Source: a virus. From it: a stretch of 27,267 nt of DNA. The position numbers and the translations under genes are program-made. The stretch's first letter is position 1; the number at the start of each line of letters is the position of its first letter. This document shows, one piece after another, positions 13,701 to 20,168 of the stretch. The DNA is taken from positions 1 through 27,267 of IMG/VR virus record IMGVR_UViG_3300004806_000078; one strand, given 5' to 3'. Under the pieces are notes generated by a model. That model saw nothing but the letters and a program-made list of their open reading frames with translations, did no database searches and had not been told where the DNA came from.

Positions 13701-14637
13701 TAGCGCAGAAGCTGGCGCACCCCAAGGTGACCCAAACGATCCCGCAAGTTATTTCAAATTGCCGTCGACGCAGGTGGCGGAAGCTCCACAACATTACGAG
13801 CCTATGGCCAATAAGCTGCCCGACCTTACGGGCGTAACTGCGCCAGCTGGCAATGTGCAAACGGCGGCTTTGTCTGCTCCTACCGTGCAGCCTATGGCTC
13901 CGCATACTCTTACGCCGGATACGGCTCGCACCGATTTGACTGGTATAAGCGCGCCAGCTGGCAATATACAAATGTCTGCGTTGCCTACCCCAAATGTGCA
14001 GCCAAATGCGCCTCATACGCTTACACCAGACACTGCACGAATGGATTTGACGGGCGAAACAATGCCTACAGGGAATGTACAGGCATCCGCTCTATCTGCT
14101 CCTGCCGTGCAACCTATGGCTCCTCATTCGCTTACGCCAGATACTGCAACCGCGCCCCAGCCGTCTGTCTCGTCGGCATACACTGAAACTGCGCCATCGA
14201 TCGCAAATCAGGTTAACGCCGCAATTCCTACGCCTATGAATGGCGTTCCAACACCACCAATTCCTTTGCGCGATTTGCAAGGTCCAAGTTGGGCAGAGGG
14301 TATTGCTGGCGTGTTTGGTTTAAACACCGAACAGCAATTTAATAAATTTAATCAACAATATTTAGACCAAGGATTACATCCATTAGATGCGTACAATAAA
14401 GCAATAAACGATATTCAAACCATGCGTGCCAATCTTGACACACCGCGGCATGGCAGCAAGACACAAAAGATACAAAAGTTAATGCCAGATGGAACTTATC
14501 AATGGGTAGATGCGCCATACAAAAGGGGTGGCGGAGTTCATAGTTCACAAATTGTAGATCATGTTCTCGCGAAATTTGGTGCGCAGTTGCCCGCGTCAAA
14601 TCATCCCCTTTTTGGCAACACAGCGGGACGCCGCTAA
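10702..14637 (+). CDS. 1311-residue mosaic virion-associated protein with glycosylase-like helical domain
   Basis: The N-terminal part (about 40-200) is a mixed region without a match I know. Residues about 233-475 carry RKWYENSSKRILQYFGG, LIAIYSPQTTVPINTSNAIKA, TNNFWNNLMVHIDP, LWMAHAFGFPD and HQVQAAIWTAIK. The order (SP...N...A, then Asp-containing helix, then QAxxW) resembles a helix-hairpin-helix glycosylase-like domain of phage proteins (DUF7178-like, from memory). A third region (about 560-830) is unrecognised. A GGRTAYKKGGKVEG motif follows at about 837, then a Pro/Ala-rich tail with three 37-residue repeats. Its place after the portal suggests an internal or ejected virion protein, which is inference. 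The start overlaps the portal stop (ATGA). Confidence 0.8.
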   Translation: MNDALRIAKEVKPIDINNPMSVFPKPQRMFPEDAPVKGGQYLSMPDKTDMTGHKAAAASIGVVQGGKPFFTASRDAVDETGTSGRGTAIAKTNLFKQKAGWKWKDAPEGHEDTNTIVSVEHRGKHHYALNAHFPKGVDLARYEDSPSEPRLRPTTRGNVELGPQAGSILVRGREHPVYHHVIVKSGGGDVEGYSTRGKVAPTEEEMNALGEQLGEVRGTRVGRTIGRYQNAPHQEAVRTMYNDLLGLAKEGQPGRKWYENSSKRILQYFGGNKDAADKFAQLIAIYSPQTTVPINTSNAIKAYNRAMSGHQLWNGDIIDRDRTFNTIAEANKYAQSLGGGKAGITRVPLDDSGKRYLIARHKPGSYENIATADRDLKAHLLMNEGVPFEGRKTNNFWNNLMVHIDPKRLQGSTQDLWMAHAFGFPDVAIGSGGKYDFMEQLTHKLADQLGWRPHQVQAAIWTAIKTRMEATANDAKKAAVAHGIASMVPGDKGKPIFQVHDGHEDNFAELHRNMALGHPLTRQQIVDNAKDFSHFLDQNLANVSWESAPSKQIAHLNGIEDLSPEAKAEYHGRISHALQDDHGNDLLAKYLGIMSPGSVDAHGYWEGKTNPVTHLQVGSTRIKGAGQNPAIDEPSKDLMEIYAAAKGLLHKQDGVGYHRPFYNPKVTEANGMEYSFDNDLTPEHIEHLGKQIDQHAPGTGMIPVNPRTVRMLNFSDQQGDQRLFHQAVDSVVSKAIPDTHSATWRTFGSDGNLVGNDWKVNPNGEDYIRRLRSAGRPDVLNYVSTVLAPRVEAVDGAFAQKHGLKTDPKIEQAVRNAHIEPPTPPSGPVGGGFRRGGRTAYKKGGKVEGSIWHARDAFDEGGDVRAGDSVGGLRGDTGGFSEHDVGEAQGAVNEATAAAQDARQGLQQMNEAFGPAPQGPEASAFHGGEPPPVAANIMPRSTTPGGILAGSQPPTPESGDYSIVNAFSAPKQMPVGITGIGAPESGINMLQTPAQMTSTVSAEAGAPQGDPNDPASYFKLPSTQVAEAPQHYEPMANKLPDLTGVTAPAGNVQTAALSAPTVQPMAPHTLTPDTARTDLTGISAPAGNIQMSALPTPNVQPNAPHTLTPDTARMDLTGETMPTGNVQASALSAPAVQPMAPHSLTPDTATAPQPSVSSAYTETAPSIANQVNAAIPTPMNGVPTPPIPLRDLQGPSWAEGIAGVFGLNTEQQFNKFNQQYLDQGLHPLDAYNKAINDIQTMRANLDTPRHGSKTQKIQKLMPDGTYQWVDAPYKRGGGVHSSQIVDHVLAKFGAQLPASNHPLFGNTAGRR
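13822..14154 (+). repeat. three tandem 37-codon repeats in the mosaic protein
   Basis: Units at 13822-13932, 13933-14043 and 14044-14154 encode the pattern DLTG...AP.GN.Q..AL..P.VQP.APH.LTPDTA. The DNA has diverged in third positions, so the array is not recent. The repeat is Pro/Ala/Thr-rich and probably extended. Confidence 0.85.
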
Positions 14638-14656
14638 CAACTCTGGAGTACGTACT

Positions 14657-16321
14657 ATGGAAGAATACAAGAAAGACGACCGTGGGCGGTCTAAGGCTAA
14701 ACGCCTTACAATGAACGACCCACACACCAAGGTCGACAGTTCGACTTGGACCCCTGACGCAGCCGAAAACGCTGGCGTTAAAACCGGCGCACGTCCGCTT
14801 GTAAAGCGTCTTTACAAGAAGGGCGGCAAGGTTGTTGGCAAGCATGAGGGCAAAGATTCCGTCAAGCATGCTGGCCGTATGCCTCGTAAAGCTGGCGGTC
14901 GTACCGATAAATTAACCCCTGACAGCCTGATTAACCGCGACGTCCGCACGGCAAATGAAGTCCGTGAAGGCAAGAAGCACGAAGGCGCGTTTAAGAAGGG
15001 CGGCAAAGTCCACAAGCTCGGCGGCGGTATGGTTGGCGACAACCCATTGTCGGTGCAAGACCGCTCAATGGCCAAGGCCTCTGGCATGATGAAAAAAGGC
15101 GGCGCAGCCAAGAAACGTGCAGAAGGTGGCGATGCTATCGCTGATATGATCCGTCAGGACCAAATTGAGCAGGGCATGAAAGGCCGTGGTTTACCTGAGC
15201 GCGTTCCAATGCCTCCTCGTCGTCCGGCTGACAAGCCAATGACCCCACGCGATCCGATCCCTGCAGGCACCAATTTTGGCGCCAAAAAGGGTGGCAAGAT
15301 CAAGCATCCCGACGAGAAAGCCGATCGTCAGTTGATCAAGTCCATGATTAAGCCGGCGGCTTTTAAAGCTAAGGGCGGCAAGGCTATGCATCACGAAGAT
15401 TGCACCTGCAAAATGTGCGGTGGTGGTCGTGCGATGAAGTACAGCGGTGGCGGCATTTTCTCTGGTGACAGCAAGAAAAAGGTTCCGGGCGTTGTTCCGG
15501 GTGGCCGTACGGCGCATGCAAAGGGTGGTTCGACTATTCGCAGCCAATTCAATGATGCGTTCCGTGATGCCCGTAATCAGGGCTTGGACACGTTTGAGTT
15601 CAACGGCAAAATGTACAACACTAAAATGTTTGACCCTAGTAAAGCAGTAGGCTCAGGCCGAGGCGCATCTGGTCCAACGGCTAATCAGATGAATCCTCCA
15701 ACCCGTATGGGTGGTACTTCTACTGCTGCATATGAGCCGCCAGAGCAAAATACTTATATGCCCGGCATTCGTCAGGGTGGCGCAGGTGAACCAGCAATTG
15801 TGTTTGGTAATCCAAGTGCCGCAGAAAATGATCCTTCAAGCTACGCGGCTCGTGAACGTGCGTTTATTCAACAACAAAATCAACGCGAACGCGATAGCAT
15901 GGATGCTGCGATCAATTCTGATCTTACGCCACGCGCTGGACAACGTCCTGTTGATTTTAGTGATCAACCGAACGCTCAAGCTCGTGGCGGTCGTACAGAA
16001 CGCAATAAGGGCGGCCGCACGAAGGGCAATACGACCATCATTATTGATATGGGCGGTCGTAAGCAGATGCAGCCACAGCCTATGGGCATGGGCCAGATGC
16101 CAAACGCACCTGCCAACCCAATGCGTCAGCCGCAGCAGCAGCCACCAATGCCTCCGCAGGGCGGTATGCCTCCGATGCCTCCAATGCCTCCACAGGGCAT
16201 GCCGATGCAACGTAAATCGGGCGGCCGCACGGGTTATCCAATCGACACGGGAGCAGGCGGTGCCAATGCTCGTCTCGAGAAGATTGACGCTTATGGTCTC
16301 AAACCATCCAAGCGTAAATAA
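14657..16321 (+). CDS. Lys/Gly-rich protein with KGGK/GGRT motifs and Pro/Met-rich tail
   Basis: A 554-residue low-complexity protein starting MEEYKKDDRGRSKAKRLTMN. About ten copies of short KKGGKV-, AKGGK- or GGRT-type motifs are spread along it. Residues about 250-257 begin HHEDCTCKMCGG, a possible small metal site. After GNTTIIIDMGGRK comes a Pro/Met/Gln-rich stretch (MPPMPPMPPQGMPM) and a conserved-looking end, GGRTGYPIDTGAGG...RLEK. I recall other proteobacterial phages encoding proteins of this layout with an equivalent ending, without function. I chose ATG 14657 with GGAG 8 bases upstream. The charge suggests nucleic-acid binding in or near the virion. Confidence 0.8.
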   Translation: MEEYKKDDRGRSKAKRLTMNDPHTKVDSSTWTPDAAENAGVKTGARPLVKRLYKKGGKVVGKHEGKDSVKHAGRMPRKAGGRTDKLTPDSLINRDVRTANEVREGKKHEGAFKKGGKVHKLGGGMVGDNPLSVQDRSMAKASGMMKKGGAAKKRAEGGDAIADMIRQDQIEQGMKGRGLPERVPMPPRRPADKPMTPRDPIPAGTNFGAKKGGKIKHPDEKADRQLIKSMIKPAAFKAKGGKAMHHEDCTCKMCGGGRAMKYSGGGIFSGDSKKKVPGVVPGGRTAHAKGGSTIRSQFNDAFRDARNQGLDTFEFNGKMYNTKMFDPSKAVGSGRGASGPTANQMNPPTRMGGTSTAAYEPPEQNTYMPGIRQGGAGEPAIVFGNPSAAENDPSSYAARERAFIQQQNQRERDSMDAAINSDLTPRAGQRPVDFSDQPNAQARGGRTERNKGGRTKGNTTIIIDMGGRKQMQPQPMGMGQMPNAPANPMRQPQQQPPMPPQGGMPPMPPMPPQGMPMQRKSGGRTGYPIDTGAGGANARLEKIDAYGLKPSKRK

Positions 16322-16360
16322 AAGTTTCCCTTCGCGGTTCGGGCTGCGGAGGTGAGAGGA

Positions 16361-16399
16361 AGACCGGACGCTTTTCCAGCCCCTTGGAGCGTCCGGTCT
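16361..16399 (+). other. long stable intergenic hairpin without T-tract
   Basis: AGACCGGACGC (16361-16371) pairs perfectly with GCGTCCGGTCT (16389-16399). Inside, TCCA (16375-16378) pairs with TGGA (16385-16388) around a 6-base loop, with a 3-base bulge, giving about 15 bp. It is followed by AACCACAAATAC, not by T, so it is probably not a terminator. It lies between the 554-residue gene and the head-assembly operon. Confidence 0.65.
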
Positions 16400-16431
16400 A
16401 ACCACAAATACAAGGGGTTAAAGAGGGCAAA

Positions 16432-16626
16432 ATGACTAAAGATAAATTTGAAAACGAGCTAAAGAAATTGATTTCCCAAGCTTATCAGAATGCGCGCGAC
16501 AACATCGCTCACGGGTCAGCAATGACTTTTGACGAGTACAAGCGCCAAGTTGGCATGATTCAAGGCCTAGCGTTCGCGCTAGAGCTTATTGATGAGGCTA
16601 ACGACAATTTAAATAAGCAAGGATAA
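16432..16626 (+). CDS. small helical hypothetical protein
   Basis: A 64-residue protein starting MTKDKFENELKKLISQAYQN. The pattern (a first helix, a Tyr-containing turn FDEYKRQVG, then a helix MIQGLAFALELIDEA) is like a small protein often found at this position in phage head operons; no role is known to me. GAGGG precedes the ATG by 5-7 bases. It is the first gene after the 16361 hairpin and 5 bases from the co-chaperonin gene. Confidence 0.75.
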   Translation: MTKDKFENELKKLISQAYQNARDNIAHGSAMTFDEYKRQVGMIQGLAFALELIDEANDNLNKQG

Positions 16627-16631
16627 TCACA

Positions 16632-17024
16632 ATGCCTCCAATGAAAATGGAACACGCGATCGACCCAAAGGTTGAAATTCTAAACACCGTTGGCGATCTC
16701 AAGGATGTTGAAATTTTTAACCTCCAAGTATTGGTGGGTATTTATATCCGCCCCAACAAAACCAAGTCCGGCATCATTCTTACCGACAAATACGTCGACG
16801 AGGACAAGTATCAGGGCAAGGTTGGCCTAGTTTTAAAAATGGGCCCGTCCGCATTTAAGGACGAAACAGGCAAATGGTTCAAGAATGTCGACGTAAAGGT
16901 GGGAGATTGGGTTGTATTCCGGCCATCTGATGGCTGGTCTGTCTCAATTAACGACCAACCATGCCGCATCCTTGACGATATGAACATTCGGGGCCGCATT
17001 CAGAGCCCAGATATGGTTTGGTAA
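16632..17024 (+). CDS. GroES-like co-chaperonin
   Basis: A 130-residue protein matching the GroES (Cpn10) pattern. A strand VLVGIYIRP at about 33-41 precedes the mobile-loop segment KTKSGIILTDKY at about 43-54, with the hydrophobic tripeptide IIL that binds GroEL. Then come GKVGLVLKMGP, VDVKVGDWVVFRPSDG at about 86-101 and a C-terminal strand. Extra residues at both ends make it longer than bacterial GroES (about 97), as in phage co-chaperonins such as T4 gp31. It probably works with host GroEL to fold the capsid protein. It lies upstream of scaffold and capsid genes, which fits. Confidence 0.85.
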   Translation: MPPMKMEHAIDPKVEILNTVGDLKDVEIFNLQVLVGIYIRPNKTKSGIILTDKYVDEDKYQGKVGLVLKMGPSAFKDETGKWFKNVDVKVGDWVVFRPSDGWSVSINDQPCRILDDMNIRGRIQSPDMVW

Positions 17025-17034
17025 AGGATAAAAA

Positions 17035-17904
17035 ATGTCAGAAGATCAAATTCAATTAGAATTAGAACCTCAAGAAGACGAGATTGAGATTGTTGAGGCG
17101 CCAGAAGAGCCAAAAGTTGAGGAAAAACCCCAACTTACGGTAGAAGCTGGCATTGATGCGCTAAAAGCGCAGCTTGAAGACGAGCGCCGAGCCCGTGAAA
17201 CCGCCGAAAGGCGCGCCAAAGAGGCTATGGAGCAGGCTTCCGCAGCCAAAAATGACGCCGCGGACAGCAATATGAAGATGATTGACAATGCGATTGACAC
17301 ATTGAAGCGAAATCAAGAGATTTTAAAGCAAAATCTCCGCGATGCCGTGGCGATGGGCGATGCAGATGCTCAAGCCGACATTATGATGTCCCTCAACAAG
17401 ACAGATAATGACCTCCGTGAAGTCCAACGTGGCAAACAGCAGTACGAAGCAACCGCAAAACGCACGGCTGCCGATCCTGTCGAGGCTTTGGCGTCCCAAT
17501 TGACGCCACGGTCGGCCGAATGGATTAGGGCGCACCCTGAGGCAGTGCATGATCCGGTAATGAACCGGAAATTGCGCCGCGCACACGAAGACGCGATCGA
17601 CGATGGCCTCGTGGCCGATAGCGACGAGTACTTTTCGTATGTTGAAAACCGTCTGAATGTCAGGAAACCAGTACAGCAACAGGAGGCGGCTTTGTCAGAA
17701 GCGTCAACATCGACAGCCGGCCGTAGGGCTGCTGCACCACCTGCCGCCCCAGTATCACGTTCTGGTACTGGCACGGGCGGACGTCCAAACGTCGTAACTC
17801 TTACTCGCGCCGAGCAGGAAGCTGCCCGAGACATGGGTATGACACCAAAAGAGTACGCCGAAAACAAAATGGCCTTGGTTAAGGCCGGTAAACTTGCAGG
17901 TTAA
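17035..17904 (+). CDS. probable capsid scaffolding protein
   Basis: A 289-residue protein with an acidic N-terminus (LELEPQEDEIEIVEAPEEPK), a long charged coiled coil at about 40-140, a middle segment containing AEWIRAHPEAVHDPVMNRKL, a low-complexity Ala/Pro linker, and a short basic C-terminal helix. This layout, and its place two genes ahead of the decoration and capsid pair, is that of phage scaffolding proteins, which guide assembly and then leave. The C-terminal helix would be the coat-binding part. No protease is visible, so whether it is cleaved is unknown. Confidence 0.75.
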   Translation: MSEDQIQLELEPQEDEIEIVEAPEEPKVEEKPQLTVEAGIDALKAQLEDERRARETAERRAKEAMEQASAAKNDAADSNMKMIDNAIDTLKRNQEILKQNLRDAVAMGDADAQADIMMSLNKTDNDLREVQRGKQQYEATAKRTAADPVEALASQLTPRSAEWIRAHPEAVHDPVMNRKLRRAHEDAIDDGLVADSDEYFSYVENRLNVRKPVQQQEAALSEASTSTAGRRAAAPPAAPVSRSGTGTGGRPNVVTLTRAEQEAARDMGMTPKEYAENKMALVKAGKLAG

Positions 17905-17915
17905 TGGAGATTATT

Positions 17916-18422
17916 ATGAAGACCAATAGACCAGATGTACGCGAATCACTTCGCCCAGAAGAGCCAACTAACGATGAACGCCTCGCTAGGCGTCTTGCGG
18001 AACTCCGCAACCACAACAACGCCAACCTTGACGAAGGTGTTGACAAATTTGCCACCCCAACGCCGCCACCCGGCTGGTCGTATGAGTGGAAAATGAAGTC
18101 GGTTAATGGTTGGGAAGACCCTTCCCACTATAACCGCATCTCAATGGGCGGTTGGGAAACGGTCGAGGCCAAGCGTCATCCAGAAATGATGCCAAAGGGC
18201 TATTCCGGCGCAATTGAGCGCGAAGGTATGCTTCTTTGCGAGCGTCCCTTGGAGATTACGCAGGACCGTAAGGCCCGCGATCTGCAGAATGCCCGCAATC
18301 AGGTTAAGACCAAAGAAGGCCAGCTTGATCCAAAGGGCCGCGGCGGCTTAATGAACCGCGAGGACGCAAATGCCCGCATGAAGGTCAATAAAGACCACAA
18401 TCTGTACGTTCCAGAGCAGTGA
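17916..18422 (+). CDS. hypothetical protein between scaffold and capsid genes
   Basis: A 168-residue protein starting MKTNRPDVRESLRPEEPTND. It contains GWSYEWKMKSVNGWEDPSHY and a conserved-looking middle (ISMGGWETVEAKRHPEMMPK), then a basic helical end. I recall unnamed proteins of this kind in head operons of related phages; a head-assembly or minor capsid role is a guess from position. I chose ATG 17916 because GGAG is 6 bases upstream; the in-frame ATG at 17904 overlaps the previous stop. A strong terminator follows at once. Confidence 0.75.
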   Translation: MKTNRPDVRESLRPEEPTNDERLARRLAELRNHNNANLDEGVDKFATPTPPPGWSYEWKMKSVNGWEDPSHYNRISMGGWETVEAKRHPEMMPKGYSGAIEREGMLLCERPLEITQDRKARDLQNARNQVKTKEGQLDPKGRGGLMNREDANARMKVNKDHNLYVPEQ

Positions 18423-18425
18423 GAC

Positions 18426-18456
18426 GAGGGGGGTTTTTACCCCCCTTTTCTTTTTT
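18426..18456 (+). terminator. rho-independent terminator before the capsid genes
   Basis: Six G (18428-18433) pair with six C (18440-18445) around a six-base loop TTTTTA, followed by a T-rich tract to 18456. It starts 6 bases after the preceding stop codon and separates the scaffold operon from the capsid genes, so it may set the relative amounts of scaffold and coat. Confidence 0.88.
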
Positions 18457-18574
18457 CAAGAAGTATGTAATATTATATGCCTCGTTCTCCCCCCGGCGTG
18501 GGAGATTTGAACAATGTCCGTTTCTTAGTCGCCCCGGTGTGCGATGATGGAACTCTCTGAAAGGAGAACCCGTC
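18457..18574 (+). promoter_or_regulatory. leader region of the decoration/capsid operon
   Basis: The gap after the terminator must hold a promoter for the most highly expressed genes. TATTAT at 18471-18476 is a possible -10 with a poor -35. A hairpin follows, TCTCCC (18486-18491) with GGGAGA (18500-18505). AAAGGAGA lies upstream of the decoration start codon. I see no conserved phage-type promoter repeat. Confidence 0.3.
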
Positions 18575-19228
18575 ATGGCCAATACGTTTGCGCCCAGCGG
18601 CTTTCTACAAATTCAGGGTGGTGCAGGCGGCGCTCCTACGTTCGCTCAATCTTCCCGTCGAATTGCTTCGACAAACACGACCCCAATCTTCACGGGTGAC
18701 CCAGTACAACCAGTAACCTCGACGGCAAACGGCTACATCACGCAGGCAACTGCAGGTGGCTCGGTTCAGCTCGCAGGTATCTTTGTTGGCTGCCAATACC
18801 TCTCGACCTCGCAGAAACGCACCGTCTGGTCTTCTTATTGGCCCGGCTCGGACGCAACTGGCGACGTCATTGCTTACGTCATTGATGATCCAAACGCACG
18901 TTTCGTTGTTCAGTCCTCCGGTTCAGGCTTCCCTGTCACGGGTACGGCTACTTCGCAAACGTCTGGCGTTCAGGGTCAGCTTGTCACGTTCGCTTACTCC
19001 ACGACTGGCGCGACGTCGGGCAACTCGACGGGTGGTAACAACGCAACGGGCCGTTCGACGGCTTATGTCAATGCTACCGCAACGACCAACACGTCACCTT
19101 TCATCGTCGTTGATTACGCTGTTGGCCTCGGCAACGGCGGCGACCAGACCACGCAGTACTGCAACTTGATCGTTGGCTTCAATAACGAAGTCTGGCGTTC
19201 GAACTCTGCCGTAACTGGCATCAGCTAA
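18575..19228 (+). CDS. probable head decoration/structural protein
   Basis: A 217-residue protein without cysteine-rich or enzyme motifs, rich in Thr, Ser, Gly and beta-prone residues. The start MANTFAPSGFLQIQGGAGG, then FTGDPVQPV and the AGIFVGCQYLS segment, match the pattern (FG-like start, IFxGDPV, AGVFVGxxY) of small structural proteins encoded next to capsid genes in many phages. A Gly/Thr-rich insertion at about 127-175 is probably an exposed loop. Placement directly before the capsid gene supports a head role; decoration is inference. AAGGAGA precedes the ATG. Confidence 0.7.
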   Translation: MANTFAPSGFLQIQGGAGGAPTFAQSSRRIASTNTTPIFTGDPVQPVTSTANGYITQATAGGSVQLAGIFVGCQYLSTSQKRTVWSSYWPGSDATGDVIAYVIDDPNARFVVQSSGSGFPVTGTATSQTSGVQGQLVTFAYSTTGATSGNSTGGNNATGRSTAYVNATATTNTSPFIVVDYAVGLGNGGDQTTQYCNLIVGFNNEVWRSNSAVTGIS

Positions 19229-19241
19229 GGAGTAGAGTGTC

Positions 19242-20156
19242 ATGGCTGTTAATCTTAGTCAGATCAAAGACCTTCTCCTCCCCGGCCTCCGCGGCGTAGA
19301 AGGCAAGTACGAGATGATCCCATCTCAGTACGATAAAATCTTCACCAAGCACGATTCGAAAATGGCTCTCGAACGTACCGCAGAAATGCGCTACCTCGGA
19401 TTGGCCCAGCTGAAGACCGAAGGTGGTCAGACGTCGTTCGATTCGGGTGCAGGTGAGCGTTTCGTATACAACCAAGAGCACACTGAAATTGCTCTCGGTT
19501 ACGCGATCACCCGTAAGGCGATCGACGACAACCTCTACAAGACCCAGTTTACGCCTTCAAACCTCGGCTTGGTGGAATCGTTCCAGCAAACCAAGGAAAT
19601 CTACGGCGCAAACATCCTTAACACGGCACAGACCTATAACTCCGCAGTTGGCGGTGACGGCGTAGCACTCTGCTCGACGGCGCATCCTATCGACGGTGGT
19701 TCGGTTGCCAACACGCCTACAACTCAGGTTGACCTCAACGAAGCCACCTTGCTGAACGCAATGATCGCGATCCGCACGAACTTCCGCGACCAAGCCAACT
19801 TGAAGGTGTTTGCTCGTGGTCGTAAGTTGATTATCCCACCAGCACTTGAGCCAGTTGCTATTCGTCTCTTGAAGACGGAACTGCGCCCCGGTACTGCAGA
19901 TAACGACGTCAACGCGATCATGACAACGGCAGGCGGCTTGCCAGAAGGCTACATGGTCAACGACTTCTTGACTTCATCTTATGCTTGGTTCTTGCTCACG
20001 AACATCGACGGCCTTGCCTACATGGAACGTGTGAAGTTCGAAACGGACATGCAAGTCGACTTCGTCACTGACAACCTTCTTGTTAAGGGTTATGAGCGTT
20101 ATTCGTTCGGTTACTACAACTGGCGTTCGATCTACGGTTCATTCCCAACCTCGTAA
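19242..20156 (+). CDS. major capsid protein
   Basis: A 304-residue protein starting MAVNLSQIKDLLLPGLRGVE. It has a helical region at about 75-130, the segment DGVALCSTAHPIDGG at about 138-152, and a C-terminal half with IIPPALEPVAIRLL and WFLLTNIDGLAYMERV. The CSTAHP segment followed by an N-rich turn is typical of major head proteins of the Mu-like group with an HK97-type fold. Length suits an unprocessed coat protein. Its position after scaffold and decoration genes, and the strong TAAGGAG site formed with the previous stop codon, fit a highly expressed gene. Confidence 0.88.
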   Translation: MAVNLSQIKDLLLPGLRGVEGKYEMIPSQYDKIFTKHDSKMALERTAEMRYLGLAQLKTEGGQTSFDSGAGERFVYNQEHTEIALGYAITRKAIDDNLYKTQFTPSNLGLVESFQQTKEIYGANILNTAQTYNSAVGGDGVALCSTAHPIDGGSVANTPTTQVDLNEATLLNAMIAIRTNFRDQANLKVFARGRKLIIPPALEPVAIRLLKTELRPGTADNDVNAIMTTAGGLPEGYMVNDFLTSSYAWFLLTNIDGLAYMERVKFETDMQVDFVTDNLLVKGYERYSFGYYNWRSIYGSFPTS

Positions 20157-20168
20157 GGAGAAGGCACT

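Noticed and set aside
15836-16405. 189-codon leftward frame opposite the Lys/Gly-rich gene
   Set aside because: Arg/His/Leu-rich translation mirrors the low-complexity rightward gene; no ribosome-binding site.
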